DNA of 59,752 nucleotides from an uncultured Roseburia sp. (GCA_910587865.1 CAJUNX010000024.1:1-59752), one strand, 5' to 3'. Positions 7,998 through 17,443 are shown, counted from the first letter of the stretch. Notes: a model not told the origin generated them from the sequence alone. Program-made: numbers and translations.

Positions 7998-8026
7998 ATA
8001 ATATATTCTTTCTTCCAATTAATCAA
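7998..8026 (-). promoter_or_regulatory. Vegetative-type promoter of ftsZ
   Basis: TTGATT (8021-8026) and TATTAT (7998-8003) with a 17-bp spacer on the minus strand. Transcription would begin near 7991, giving a leader of about 140 nt with two perfect hairpins: GCCCG/CGGGC at 7960-7974 and GACAGCCG/CGGCTGTC at 7922-7944. Confidence 0.65.
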
Positions 8027-8061
8027 CTAATTTTTTCAAAAAAATCCATAAATCCATTCCC

Positions 8062-8823
8062 CTATCCCTGCGCCTTTGGGGCTCTCTTAAAGATGATATC
8101 CGTCGAATCCGGCGTCCAGGTGTCCAGGTAAAGCGTCCCGTAGAGTCCTGAAAGCTGCGGAAGAATCGCCGACAGCCGCACGATTTTCTGGGAAAGATAC
8201 TCGTCCGACCCGATCACCACCTGCGTACCGTAATAGGTCAGCGTAGGCTGCAGCTTTTCATCATAGTGGATCTCCTGCGGCTGCAGATCGTATTTCTCAA
8301 GCGTCTGCGTCAGCGCCAGAAGATTTTTCAGAAGACCGCTCTCCTTAAGCGGAAGCTTTTCGTAGAGCACAATCTCCGAACAGGAAACACCGGTCACCTT
8401 GGGCACGCGCGGAATTTCCTCCGACGAAGTCTCCACGACAAAACCGTCCTTATCAAAATAGGCGTTTAAACCGATCGTCTCGATATAAAAACAGCCCAGA
8501 ATCTTTTTTTCATACACTTTTACGTGAACCGTGTGCGGATCATCGAGAGAAATCTCCATTGTATCCACAAAAGGCACGTCCCCGGTATCGAGAAACCGGT
8601 ATTTTAAGAGAACATACAGGGAATTCCAGGAATATTCGTCATTTAACACCATCTGCTCGATCTGTTCGGAGGAATAGAGTTCATTTCCCTCCACCACCAT
8701 GCTCTTTACGGTAAACACCTTCCACACGATCAGCCCGCCCGCCCCCGAAAGGCATACAAGGGCGAGCAGCAGAATGAGGACGATCTTCCCTTTGTTTCCC
8801 CGTTTTTTCTTTTCTTCTTTCAT
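8062..8823 (-). CDS. ftsQ: Cell division protein FtsQ/DivIB
   Basis: A 253-residue bitopic membrane protein: Lys-rich cytoplasmic start (KEEKKKRGNKGK), one membrane helix (residues 13-35), then an extracytoplasmic POTRA-like domain beginning at FTVKSMVVEGNELYSSEQIE. It would join FtsL and DivIC in the complex that activates septal PBP/FtsW. It starts two bases after the ftsW stop codon, so it is co-transcribed. Sequence conservation is low, as usual for this family; the call rests on topology, the POTRA start and location. Confidence 0.85.
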   Translation of the reverse strand: MKEEKKKRGNKGKIVLILLLALVCLSGAGGLIVWKVFTVKSMVVEGNELYSSEQIEQMVLNDEYSWNSLYVLLKYRFLDTGDVPFVDTMEISLDDPHTVHVKVYEKKILGCFYIETIGLNAYFDKDGFVVETSSEEIPRVPKVTGVSCSEIVLYEKLPLKESGLLKNLLALTQTLEKYDLQPQEIHYDEKLQPTLTYYGTQVVIGSDEYLSQKIVRLSAILPQLSGLYGTLYLDTWTPDSTDIIFKRAPKAQG

Positions 8824-8825
8824 AA

Positions 8826-9992
8826 TCAGGTAACCTCTAACGTAATCCCCCGCGACACGGACAGCGCAAGCCCCATTTCCGAGAGCAGAAACAGCACCGA
8901 CGTTCCTCCGTAGCTGATGAAGGGAAGCGAAATCCCCGTGTTCGGAATCGAGTTGGTCACAACCGCGATATTCAGCACAACCTGTATGGAAATGTGCGCC
9001 ATCACCCCGATCACGATCAGCGCCCCGTAAAGATCGGCCGCATTGTTCGCGATAATCATAAATCTCCAGATGATCAGCAGATACAGCATGATCAGGCAGA
9101 CCGCGCCAAACAGCCCGAGCTCCTCACAGATCACGGAAAAAATCATATCGTTCTGCGCCTCCGGGATAAATCCCAGCTTCTGCATACTCTCCCCGAGCCC
9201 TTTTCCGAACAGCCCGCCCGATCCGATCGCATAAAGCCCCTGCATCGTCTGATAGCCCCTCATGTGTCCGTTTTCGTCGAGCCCCTCCGGATCCAGCCAG
9301 ATCCTGATGCGCTCCACACGGTATCCGGCAAGCATAATAAAGATTGCGCCCACCACGACAACCACCAGCGCCATCACGAAAAAGTGCGAATACTTCGGAC
9401 TCGCCACAAACAGCATACACACCGCAATTCCGAGAATAATGATCGCCGTGCTTAAGTTATTGTAGGCGACAACGCCCACGACAGGCAGGATCATCACCAC
9501 AACCTTCACCAGTGTCTTAAAATCGCCGACCTGTTTTGAAGTCTTGTATACAATTGTCGCGAGAAAAATGATGACGGCCAGCTTCGCAAACTCGGACGGC
9601 TGGAAGGACAGCGGTCCGATCTCAAGCCACCTCGACTGCCCCTTCGCTTCCTTTCCCGCAAAGATAACCAGCGTACAGAGGCCGAGCGCCGAGATGTAGG
9701 CAAGACCGCTTAAGCTCATCCAGAACCGGTACGGTATCCGCGAGATGATAATCATCCCCACAATGCCAAGCGCCGTCGCAAAAAGCTGCTTCTTCAGATA
9801 ATGCGCCGCATCATTATAGCGCGCGGAACCGTAATAGGAGCTGGTGCTGTAGAGCATGATCAGCCCGAATCCCATCAGAAAGATCAGGAGAAATAAGAGA
9901 CTGTAATCAAAATATCTCACCGGTTTTTCTTTTTTTATCTGTGTATCGGGAACCCTGCGTTTGGATCCCCGCGCAACCGCACCTGCCGCCAT
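8826..9992 (-). CDS. ftsW: SEDS-family peptidoglycan polymerase FtsW (or SpoVE)
   Basis: About 388 residues with ten predicted membrane helices. Conserved SEDS motifs include GQSRWLEIGPLSFQPSEFAKLA, RIRIWLDPE, AIGSGGLFGKGLGES and NTGISLPFISYGGTS. These enzymes polymerise lipid II with a partner class B PBP at the septum. It could serve vegetative division, the spore cortex (SpoVE role) or both; only one SEDS gene is visible here. The ATG at 9992 is preferred over the TTG two codons upstream because GAGAGG is spaced for it. Gap to murD is 37 bp. Confidence 0.92.
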   Translation of the reverse strand: MAAGAVARGSKRRVPDTQIKKEKPVRYFDYSLLFLLIFLMGFGLIMLYSTSSYYGSARYNDAAHYLKKQLFATALGIVGMIIISRIPYRFWMSLSGLAYISALGLCTLVIFAGKEAKGQSRWLEIGPLSFQPSEFAKLAVIIFLATIVYKTSKQVGDFKTLVKVVVMILPVVGVVAYNNLSTAIIILGIAVCMLFVASPKYSHFFVMALVVVVVGAIFIMLAGYRVERIRIWLDPEGLDENGHMRGYQTMQGLYAIGSGGLFGKGLGESMQKLGFIPEAQNDMIFSVICEELGLFGAVCLIMLYLLIIWRFMIIANNAADLYGALIVIGVMAHISIQVVLNIAVVTNSIPNTGISLPFISYGGTSVLFLLSEMGLALSVSRGITLEVT

Positions 9993-10029
9993 CCGCAATC
10001 CTCTCTTTTACTAAAATCGGCCCTCCTTC

Positions 10030-11421
10030 TCAGAGAGCATTGACAAACTCCTTAAACATGCGGCCGCGTTCCTCATAATCTCGAAACATGCCCCAGCTCG
10101 CACAGGCCGGCGACAAAAGAACCGCATCACCCTCCGACGCCCCGGCGGCGCACACACCGACCGCTTCCTCTAACGTGTCGCAGAGCACTATCTCCTCAAA
10201 GCCGTGCGCGCGGGCGCACGATGCAATCTTCTCCCGCGTCTGTCCGATTAACACCAGCTTTTTCACCTTCCCGTCAAAGCTATCGATCCACTTGTCATAG
10301 TCGGACTTCTTGTCGTACCCGCCGCCGATGAGAATGGTCGGCCGGTTCATCGCCCGCACCGCCTTTATGGCCGCATCGGGATTCGTGCCCTTCGAGTCGT
10401 TGTAATAGCGCACGCCGTTCTTTTCCGCCACAAATTCGATCCGGTGCTCCACCGCCCGAAACCGCCTTAATGTCTCTGAAATCCGCTCCATCGGGACGCC
10501 AAAGCAGAGCGCGATGCCGACCGCCGCCATCACATTCTCATAGTTGTGCTCCCCGGGCAGCAAAAGTTCGTCCGTCGCAAGCACCCGCACGGGCGCGTCT
10601 GCCCTGCCGTCTTCTCCAGACGGGCAGGCTTCTTCCCCGGGCGCATACCAGATCACTCCGTCTTTTACATACAGACCATGCGCAAGCTCTCTTTTGCCGG
10701 AGAAAAACAGCACGCGCGTCTTAAGCGTTTCCCCGAATGCCCGCAGCGTCTCATCCTCATAATTTAAGATACAGACATCCGACGGTTCCTGGTTTTTCGT
10801 GATGCTCTCCTTTACCTCAATGTAGCATTCCATCGTGTGATGACGATCCAGATGATCCGGGGTGATGTTTAAAATCGCCGTGACCGCCGGATGAAACGTA
10901 TGAATCGTCTCAAGCTGAAAGCTGCTGATCTCCGCAACCGTCACGGTCTCCTCCGTGGTTTCTGCGGCGACCGAGGTGTAGGGGATCCCGATATTTCCCA
11001 CGACCTTCACGTCCGGGAAATGGCCGGCGAGAAGCTCCCCGGTGAGCGCGGTCGTCGTCGTCTTGCCGTTCGTCCCGGTAATCGCCGCGATCCGCCCCTT
11101 TGCGTTCTGATATGCGAGTTCAATCTCCCCCCAGACCGGAATCCGCCGTTTTTTTAATTCCTTCACCATAGGAAGATCCACCGGCACGCCGGGGCTGAGC
11201 ACGGCGAGATCAATCTGTCCGGCAGCCTCATCCGGCAGATCCCCGAGAAAAATCTTCGCATCCGCAAAGACCGGATGCTCCTTCCTTAATGTTTCCACAT
11301 CCAGTTTCTGATTGCCGTCCAAAAGCACCACGACGGCCCCCGTTTTTTTTAACAGCTCCGCCGCCGCCACACCGCTGACGCCGGATCCGGCCACAAGCAC
11401 GTTCTTTCCTTTTAATTCCAT
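10030..11421 (-). CDS. murD: UDP-N-acetylmuramoyl-L-alanine:D-glutamate ligase MurD
   Basis: A Mur ligase of about 463 residues that adds D-Glu to UDP-MurNAc-L-Ala. It begins with a nucleotide-binding motif (VAGSGVSGVAAAELL), has the ATP-binding loop ITGTNGKTTTT, the central LNITPDHLDRH, and the C-terminal NDSKGTNPDAAIKA and LLSPACASWGMFRDYEERG motifs. I place the start at ATG 11421, where family alignment begins; an in-frame GTG at 11484 overlaps the mraY stop but lacks a ribosome binding site. It sits between mraY and ftsW as in standard dcw clusters. Confidence 0.96.
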   Translation of the reverse strand: MELKGKNVLVAGSGVSGVAAAELLKKTGAVVVLLDGNQKLDVETLRKEHPVFADAKIFLGDLPDEAAGQIDLAVLSPGVPVDLPMVKELKKRRIPVWGEIELAYQNAKGRIAAITGTNGKTTTTALTGELLAGHFPDVKVVGNIGIPYTSVAAETTEETVTVAEISSFQLETIHTFHPAVTAILNITPDHLDRHHTMECYIEVKESITKNQEPSDVCILNYEDETLRAFGETLKTRVLFFSGKRELAHGLYVKDGVIWYAPGEEACPSGEDGRADAPVRVLATDELLLPGEHNYENVMAAVGIALCFGVPMERISETLRRFRAVEHRIEFVAEKNGVRYYNDSKGTNPDAAIKAVRAMNRPTILIGGGYDKKSDYDKWIDSFDGKVKKLVLIGQTREKIASCARAHGFEEIVLCDTLEEAVGVCAAGASEGDAVLLSPACASWGMFRDYEERGRMFKEFVNAL

Positions 11422-11480
11422 ATCTTTTCTTTTCCTTTCCGCCGTCTCTTCCCGGCATCCGATGTCACGCTCTTTCCGGC

Positions 11481-12434
11481 TCACATGGCAAGGAGCGCAA
11501 ACATGCAGAGGATTGCCGTCGTGATGGAAAAGACCGCAACTACTCTTGTCTCAGACCAGCCTCCAAGCTCAAAATGATGATGGATCGGCGCCATGCGGAA
11601 AAACCGTTTGCCGCCGGTCTTCCTGAAATATGTGACCTGAATCATCACGGAGAGCACCTCCACCAGATAGATCAGTCCGACGATGGGGATGTACAGCTGC
11701 AGCTGCATGACGTACGCCGCCGAAACCACAAAGCCTCCCAGCGCGAGGGATCCGGTGTCCCCCATAAACACGCTTGCCGGATATACGTTAAACAGCAGAA
11801 ACCCGAGCAGCGCTCCGGCCACTGCACACGTGATCGGCGCGATCCCCGCATTCAGACCGATCGCCGCGACCGAAAAAAAGGTCGCGACCATGACCGTCAC
11901 GCTCGAGGCAAGCCCGTCGAGACCGTCCGTAAAGTTGGTGCCGTTCACCGTTCCGATCACCGCCACATAGAGCAGCGGGATCGCCAGCCACCCGATATTC
12001 AGATATTTTCCGTCTGAAAACGGGATCCGCATGGTCAGGGAAATCCCCGCGTATTTTACCATATAAACCGCAAAGATTGTCGTCACGACGATCTGGCAGA
12101 GCATCTTCTGCCAGGGCAGCAGTCCGTCCGACCGGCGCAGCACGACCTTCAGATAGTCGTCAAAAAATCCGATCACGCCGAATCCCGCCGTCATAAACAG
12201 CACCGGAATGATCCGCGGATAATCCTTTACATAAAACAGCGAGGTGATAATGATGCTCGCCAGAATGATCAGCCCGCCCATCGTCGGCGTGCCGTTCTTT
12301 TTCAAATGCAGCTCGAGCTCTTTTCTCTCTGTCTGCCCCACCTTCAGCCATCTCAAAAACGGAATCACGATCGGCCCAAGCACCGCGCTGACTGCAAATG
12401 CCACAATTACCGGAATCACAATTTCATACGTCAT
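11481..12434 (-). CDS. mraY: Phospho-N-acetylmuramoyl-pentapeptide transferase MraY
   Basis: An integral membrane enzyme of about 317 residues that makes lipid I from UDP-MurNAc-pentapeptide and undecaprenyl phosphate. Diagnostic motifs: KKNGTPTMGGL, FDDYLKV, NGTNFTDGLDGLASS, FMGDTGSLALGG and APIHHHFE. About ten hydrophobic helices. The ATG at 12434 has AGGAG seven bases upstream, better than the TTG two codons earlier. The 185-bp gap from the upstream PBP gene contains a tandem CAGTATAC at about 12602-12617 but no clear promoter. Confidence 0.97.
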   Translation of the reverse strand: MTYEIVIPVIVAFAVSAVLGPIVIPFLRWLKVGQTERKELELHLKKNGTPTMGGLIILASIIITSLFYVKDYPRIIPVLFMTAGFGVIGFFDDYLKVVLRRSDGLLPWQKMLCQIVVTTIFAVYMVKYAGISLTMRIPFSDGKYLNIGWLAIPLLYVAVIGTVNGTNFTDGLDGLASSVTVMVATFFSVAAIGLNAGIAPITCAVAGALLGFLLFNVYPASVFMGDTGSLALGGFVVSAAYVMQLQLYIPIVGLIYLVEVLSVMIQVTYFRKTGGKRFFRMAPIHHHFELGGWSETRVVAVFSITTAILCMFALLAM

Positions 12435-12628
12435 ATTCAAACTCCTCTTGTACTTTTTCGCCGCACCGCCGCCCTTCCTGTCTTTTCAGCCGTTTCTCAA
12501 AAGCTTCAGCTTCAGGAACTGCACGGCAGGCGGTTTACGTTCCCGTCACACCGGATGTCTCCGCGGCCGCACCGCCCAGAATCCGGCATACTGTTTTACA
12601 TCAGTATACCAGTATACGGTATTTCCTT

Positions 12629-14443
12629 CTATTTCGCAAGGTACGGCAAAATGTTTTCCATGATTTCTTTGCAGACCGGAGCCGCGATCGTGCCGCCGTA
12701 GTATACGCCCTGCGGATTGTTGATGATCACAAGCACCAGTACCTGGGGATCGTCCGCGGGCGCAAAGCCGAGAAAGGACGAGATATAGCGGTGCTCGCTC
12801 CGCGGGAGCGTCTGCGAAGTCGCCGTCTTGCCTCCGATCGAATATCCCTCGATTTTTGCGTTTTTTCCGCCGCCCTCCGAGACCACCTGTTCCAGCAGAT
12901 ACTGCATCGTCTCCGAGGTTTCCCCGCTGCAGATTCCCTCCGTCGTCTCATAGGAAAACCGTTCCACCAGATTTCCCTGCTCATCTCTTACTTCCACGCC
13001 AAAATGCGGCGTGACCCGCGTCCCCCCGTTGATCAGCGAGGAGACGGTCGTCACCAGCTGGATCGGCGTAATCTGGAACGACTGCCCGAACGAAATCGTC
13101 GCCAGCTCGACCGGGCCGACGTTTTCCTGCCGGTGCATGATCGTCGCAGCCTCGCCCGGGAGATCAATCGCAGTCTTACGGAGCAGCCCGAACTGTTCAA
13201 AATAGTGAAAAAAATTCTCCGTCCCGATGCGTTCCCCGAGTTCGATAAAAACAGGGTTGCAGGAATTCATGATCCCTGTCACAAAGGTCTCCGCCCCGTG
13301 CCCCGATGTTCTCGCACAGCGGATCCTCCGATCCTCCACCATCTTATATCCCGGGCAGTAGAACTGATCCTCCAGTTTTACCACCCCCTGCTCGAGCGCT
13401 GCCGCCGCCGTGATAATCTTAAACGTCGATCCCGGCTCATACGTGTCGCTGATGCACTGATTCCTCCACATCTGATTTAACAGCTCCTGTTTCTCCTCCG
13501 CCGAAGGCTCCGCCGGATTCGCCAAAGCTGCCGGATCCCCGGCGCCGTCCACAGCGCTTTCCGGATCCGGTGTATGCTCCCGCGTGTACTGCGCCAGCAT
13601 CGCGTCCGTCAGGGTAAACGGATCGTTTAAATTGAACTCCGGATAGTTGACCATAGCCATCAGCTCCCCGTTCTGCGGGTTCATGACAATGATGGAGACA
13701 CTGTCCGCATTTTTTCTCGTGTATGCCTTTTCCGCCGCCTGTTCGCAGTATTTCTGAATGTTGATGTCCATTGAGATATACAGATCCAGGCCATTCACAG
13801 GCTCTAACCGGCTCTCACCGGCGTTTTCGATCTCGATTCCTTTCGCATCCGTCAGCGTCAGTATCTTCCCGCTTGTGCCCTGCATGTAGGAATCATATTT
13901 TACCTCAAGTCCGAGTATCCCCTGATTATCCGCCCCGGTAAAGCCAAGCACCTTCGATGCGAGCGTGTCATAGGGGTAATACCGCTTATAATCTTCATCG
14001 ACCTTGATTCCGGCAAGACCGTATGCACGGATCCGGTCGCCGACTTCTTTATCTACATTTGTCTTGATGCGTTCGATGGAACTGACCTTTTCCACCCGCC
14101 GGCGCACTTCCTCCTCCGAAAGCCCCAGCTCCGTCACCAGCGCATGGATCACCTGCTCCGGCTCTTTGATCTGACTGTGCACCACGGAGACCGTACAGAC
14201 CGACCGGTTCGTCGCAAGCACCGTACCTGTCGCATCGATGATCCTGCCGCGCGCAGCCTTGATATCCCGCTCCCTCTCGTGCAGATTTTCCGCCTTCTGT
14301 CCATAGTATTCCGAACAAAACACCATCAGATACACCAGTCTGCCGATCAGAAACATCAGAAGAAAAAAAATGATAAAAAACATGATCATGATCTTTCTCC
14401 GGTTGAATGTTTTGCTTCGGATATATGCCGCTTTCTCTTTCAT
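12629..14443 (-). CDS. spoVD: SpoVD-like class B penicillin-binding protein with KTA instead of KTG
   Basis: About 604 residues: cytoplasmic N-terminus, one membrane helix (roughly residues 18-40), PBP dimerisation domain (ARGRIIDATGTVLATNRS) and transpeptidase domain with STFK (about residue 338) and SCN (IMNSCNPVF). The third motif reads GGKTATSQ where KTGT is usual. As second PBP next to mraY it matches spoVD, whose product crosslinks spore cortex, but there is no C-terminal PASTA domain, so the exact role is inferred. The start at 14443 follows GAGG, which is buried in the hairpin at 14451-14509. Confidence 0.85.
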   Translation of the reverse strand: MKEKAAYIRSKTFNRRKIMIMFFIIFFLLMFLIGRLVYLMVFCSEYYGQKAENLHERERDIKAARGRIIDATGTVLATNRSVCTVSVVHSQIKEPEQVIHALVTELGLSEEEVRRRVEKVSSIERIKTNVDKEVGDRIRAYGLAGIKVDEDYKRYYPYDTLASKVLGFTGADNQGILGLEVKYDSYMQGTSGKILTLTDAKGIEIENAGESRLEPVNGLDLYISMDINIQKYCEQAAEKAYTRKNADSVSIIVMNPQNGELMAMVNYPEFNLNDPFTLTDAMLAQYTREHTPDPESAVDGAGDPAALANPAEPSAEEKQELLNQMWRNQCISDTYEPGSTFKIITAAAALEQGVVKLEDQFYCPGYKMVEDRRIRCARTSGHGAETFVTGIMNSCNPVFIELGERIGTENFFHYFEQFGLLRKTAIDLPGEAATIMHRQENVGPVELATISFGQSFQITPIQLVTTVSSLINGGTRVTPHFGVEVRDEQGNLVERFSYETTEGICSGETSETMQYLLEQVVSEGGGKNAKIEGYSIGGKTATSQTLPRSEHRYISSFLGFAPADDPQVLVLVIINNPQGVYYGGTIAAPVCKEIMENILPYLAK

Positions 14444-14450
14444 AGACAAA

Positions 14451-14509
14451 AACCTCACGAAAGCCTTTTTATTTCACTCATGAAATTTTATTCACGCTTT
14501 CGTAAGGTT
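14451..14509 (-). promoter_or_regulatory. Hairpin between the two PBP genes sequestering a ribosome binding site
   Basis: Arms of 14 bp (14451-14464 and 14496-14509), paired with one G-U wobble, enclose a 31-base loop that itself has an ATTTCA/TGAAAT hairpin. On the minus strand the second arm is followed by TTTTTG, giving it the look of an intrinsic terminator or attenuator, and it contains the GTGAGG that is the only good ribosome binding site for the SpoVD-like gene. Confidence 0.6.
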
Positions 14510-14519
14510 ATACATAAAT

Positions 14520-16895
14520 CTATTCATTGATGGGGGTATTCGTCACCGGAGGCGGCATATCTGCGTTCCCGCCGCCGTCTCCTCCGGTCTGCGGGGTTCC
14601 TCCGGCTGTGTCTCCCCCTGACGGGGCTCCTCCTCCGTCTCCTCCGGCCGGCGGGGTTCCTCCGGCTGTATCTCCCCCTGACGGGGCTCCTCCTCCGGCT
14701 GTGTCTCCCCCTGATGGGGCTTCTCCGCCGTCTCCTCCGGCCGGCGGGGTTCCTCCGGCTGTATCTCCCCCTGACGGGGCGTCTCCTCCCGGCTGTGCTC
14801 CACCTCCGACCGGCGGCTGTCCGCCGGATGTGTCTCCTCCGGCCGGCGGCTGTCCGCCCTCCGGCGCATCCGGATCCTCCCCGGCATCCGGAAGCGTGTC
14901 CATAGTATTCGGTATATCGGTAAGACCGTCCTCCACCGGAATCTCGGTCTGCACCTCATTTACGATATCGGTGGTTGCCGGCGCTCCGATCTCCTCGCCG
15001 CGGATATCCCAGCCCGCATGGATGCCGGTCGTCTCTTCATCGCGGTAAATGTTCATATAAGGAAGCACCTCTTCCAGAATCTCGCGCACGATATTCTGTG
15101 CAAATGTACTGTGGTACTGCTCTAAGGCATTCGGCTCGTCCACCACACAGTAAATCACCAGCTGCGGATCCTCCACCGGCGCAAAGCCGATAAATGACAC
15201 CAGATAATTTTCTTTGTCACGCTGGCCGTCCGCTCCGATTTTCTGTGCGGTACCGGTCTTTCCCCCCATGGAATATCCGTCCACCTTCGCTGTCATGGCC
15301 GTTCCCGAGGTCACCGTTGCATACATGTACTGTTTTAATTTTTCGGAGGTATCCTCTGAAATTGTCTGCCGCAGCAGCGTGGGTTCGAACACGGTGATTG
15401 CGTTGCCCTTCTCGTCCGTGATCTGTTTTACCAGCCGCGGCTGATAGAGCTTTCCTCCGTTTACAAGCGAACAGAATCCCGTGGTCAGCTGGATCATCGT
15501 CGTGTTAAAATTCTGGCCGAAGGCATTGGTCGCAAGACTTAACTTTGACGTATTATCCAGTGTATAGATGAGAGAATCCGTCCTCGCCTCCCCGGGAAGA
15601 TCGATATTTGTACGCTGACCGAAGCCGAAGATCTGCTGGTACCGGATAAAATTTTCCGCACCGATGGAATACGACATCTGCATCAGCGCATCGTTGCACG
15701 AATTCATGATGGACTGCTCCACCGTCTGAATCCCGTGGCCGGCGCGGTTGACACAGTTGACGCGGGGCGCTCCCTCATAGAGGATCTCGTATCCGTCGCA
15801 GTTATAAGTCTCATTTCCAGAGAGTGTTCCCGTCTCAAGTCCCGCTGCCACCGTGAACGGCTTCGCCGTCGATCCGGGTTCATAGGTGTAGGTCACACAA
15901 AAATTCTGCCACAGTTTGTTCAGGAGATCCATCTGGGTATCCTCGTCCATCACCGCAAGCTCTTCCTCGGTATAATAGGCGGAGAGATCTCTTGGATTGC
16001 TCAGATCATAATCCGGGTAATCCGCCATCGCCAGCACTTCCCCGTTCTGCGGGTTCATGATCACCACACCGATATGGGTCGCACCCGCCTCTCCCTGACG
16101 AAATGCGTTGCGGTATGCCTCGTTAAATTCACGGATTTTTGCCTCCACGACCATCTGGATATTCGCATTGATGGTGCTCACCAGACGATAGCCGTTGATG
16201 GCCGGCTTGATTGCTTTTTCAAAATTATTGTCGTCGTTTAAATAGCCGTACTGCCGTCCGTTCACCCCGTTTAGCAGGTCATTGTAGTAGTATTCCAGTC
16301 CGTTTACGCCAACATTTCCCGACGCGGTGAACCCGATCACCCCGCTGGCCAGCGAACCGTAGGGATATTCCCTCTGAAATTCCTTTTCAAACCACACGCC
16401 CGCGATATCCGGGTTGATCTTATTGCCCTCCTCGTCCACCGCCTCCTGCATCTCCACAAACGGCTGAATCTGTTCGTAGGGAAGCCGTTTTTCCAAAATG
16501 ATATACTGGTTTTCCGGCGACTCGCGCAGATAACCGTAAAGCTGGTCGCTGCTTAAATCCGGGAAACACGACACCAGCGCGGCAATCGTCGGCCCCGCCT
16601 GTTTCTCCTCAATGACCGAGCAGTCGAAAATCACGTTGTAGACCGCAATGCTGGTCGCAAGCACCGTACCCGTGGAATCCACGATATCGCCGCGCTGATA
16701 GACAATGGTCTGACTGTTATACTCCTGCTGTGACAGCACAATCTTTTCATATTTTTCACGGCCTGTTTCCTCGATGTAGATCAGTCTTCCGACCAGCGAG
16801 ATCAGCATCACCGAGACGATGCCGAACATGACCAGCAGTTTTTTCTGCATACGTTTGGGAAACTTCAGCATCTCTTTTTTCTTTTTCTTTGCCAT
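14520..16895 (-). CDS. Septal class B penicillin-binding protein (FtsI/PBP2B type) with Gly/Pro-rich repeat tail
   Basis: A 791-residue bitopic PBP: Lys-rich cytoplasmic start, membrane helix at about residues 18-38, PBP dimer domain (YQRGDIVDSTGTVLA), then transpeptidase with STAK (about 341), SCN (NSCNDAL) and KTGT (about 545). It crosslinks septal peptidoglycan with FtsW. Unusually, the last ~110 residues are an extracytoplasmic low-complexity tail of repeats built from PSGGDTAGG and PPAGGDGG, encoded by imperfect DNA repeats at about 14560-14870. The catalytic region is of normal length, so the tail is an addition. GGGAG precedes the start; ftsL is 11 bp upstream. Confidence 0.93.
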   Translation of the reverse strand: MAKKKKKEMLKFPKRMQKKLLVMFGIVSVMLISLVGRLIYIEETGREKYEKIVLSQQEYNSQTIVYQRGDIVDSTGTVLATSIAVYNVIFDCSVIEEKQAGPTIAALVSCFPDLSSDQLYGYLRESPENQYIILEKRLPYEQIQPFVEMQEAVDEEGNKINPDIAGVWFEKEFQREYPYGSLASGVIGFTASGNVGVNGLEYYYNDLLNGVNGRQYGYLNDDNNFEKAIKPAINGYRLVSTINANIQMVVEAKIREFNEAYRNAFRQGEAGATHIGVVIMNPQNGEVLAMADYPDYDLSNPRDLSAYYTEEELAVMDEDTQMDLLNKLWQNFCVTYTYEPGSTAKPFTVAAGLETGTLSGNETYNCDGYEILYEGAPRVNCVNRAGHGIQTVEQSIMNSCNDALMQMSYSIGAENFIRYQQIFGFGQRTNIDLPGEARTDSLIYTLDNTSKLSLATNAFGQNFNTTMIQLTTGFCSLVNGGKLYQPRLVKQITDEKGNAITVFEPTLLRQTISEDTSEKLKQYMYATVTSGTAMTAKVDGYSMGGKTGTAQKIGADGQRDKENYLVSFIGFAPVEDPQLVIYCVVDEPNALEQYHSTFAQNIVREILEEVLPYMNIYRDEETTGIHAGWDIRGEEIGAPATTDIVNEVQTEIPVEDGLTDIPNTMDTLPDAGEDPDAPEGGQPPAGGDTSGGQPPVGGGAQPGGDAPSGGDTAGGTPPAGGDGGEAPSGGDTAGGGAPSGGDTAGGTPPAGGDGGGAPSGGDTAGGTPQTGGDGGGNADMPPPVTNTPINE

Positions 16896-16906
16896 CCGTA
16901 CTCCCG

Positions 16907-17443
16907 TTATTTCTCCGGAATCTCTCCGTACTGATTCATATAATCATCCTCTCCCACCGTATAATAGATGATCTGCGCCTCCTTCACATAGCTCATCCCC
17001 AGCTGCGTCATCGCAGCGCTGCGGATCCCGTCCAGATCAACGGCGGTATTCATCCGCTTGTACGCCTCATCGTTGTCCGCCTTTAAATCGGTGATCTGGC
17101 TCTCCAGCCTTGCAATCGTGCGCATCCGTGCCGTCAGATTCCACTGCAGCTGAATGTAAAGGATTGCAAACACGCCAAACACGATCACTGACATCGTCAG
17201 AAACGCCACATAGCTTCTGCTCATCCGAAGCTCACGCTCCTGATTGCGCCTTGCCGCCCGCCTTCTGCGCTTCTCCTCAAGCTGCTCGCGCTCCACGCGT
17301 TCCCTGCGCAGACGCTCAAGTTCCGCGTCGCGCGGAATCGTTTCCATCCTGCGGACCGCATTTCCTTCTATATAATATTCCTTTTGGGAGCCGCCCTTTC
17401 TCTGAGCTCTCCCTCTTCGTACCGATTCATTTCCCATTGCCAT
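16907..17443 (-). CDS. ftsL: FtsL-like division protein
   Basis: A 178-residue bitopic protein. A long, very basic cytoplasmic region (RRERVEREQLEEKRRRRAAR) precedes one membrane helix (about residues 78-98), followed by a short extracytoplasmic coiled coil (ARLESQITDLKADNDEAYKR) and a conserved end (AAMTQLGMSYVKEAQIIYY). This topology plus its place between rsmH and the PBP gene identifies FtsL, a partner of DivIC and FtsQ. The ~75-residue cytoplasmic arm is longer than in B. subtilis FtsL. The start follows GAGAGGGAAAG. Confidence 0.85.
   Translation of the reverse strand: MAMGNESVRRGRAQRKGGSQKEYYIEGNAVRRMETIPRDAELERLRRERVEREQLEEKRRRRAARRNQERELRMSRSYVAFLTMSVIVFGVFAILYIQLQWNLTARMRTIARLESQITDLKADNDEAYKRMNTAVDLDGIRSAAMTQLGMSYVKEAQIIYYTVGEDDYMNQYGEIPEK

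Noticed and set aside
12398..13480. Plus-strand open frame of 360 codons opposite the SpoVD-like gene
   Set aside because: Antisense to a clear PBP with no recognisable domains or ribosome binding site.
14527..15048. Plus-strand Pro/Ser-rich frame opposite the PBP tail
   Set aside because: It is the complementary reading of Gly/Pro repeat codons within a well-supported gene.
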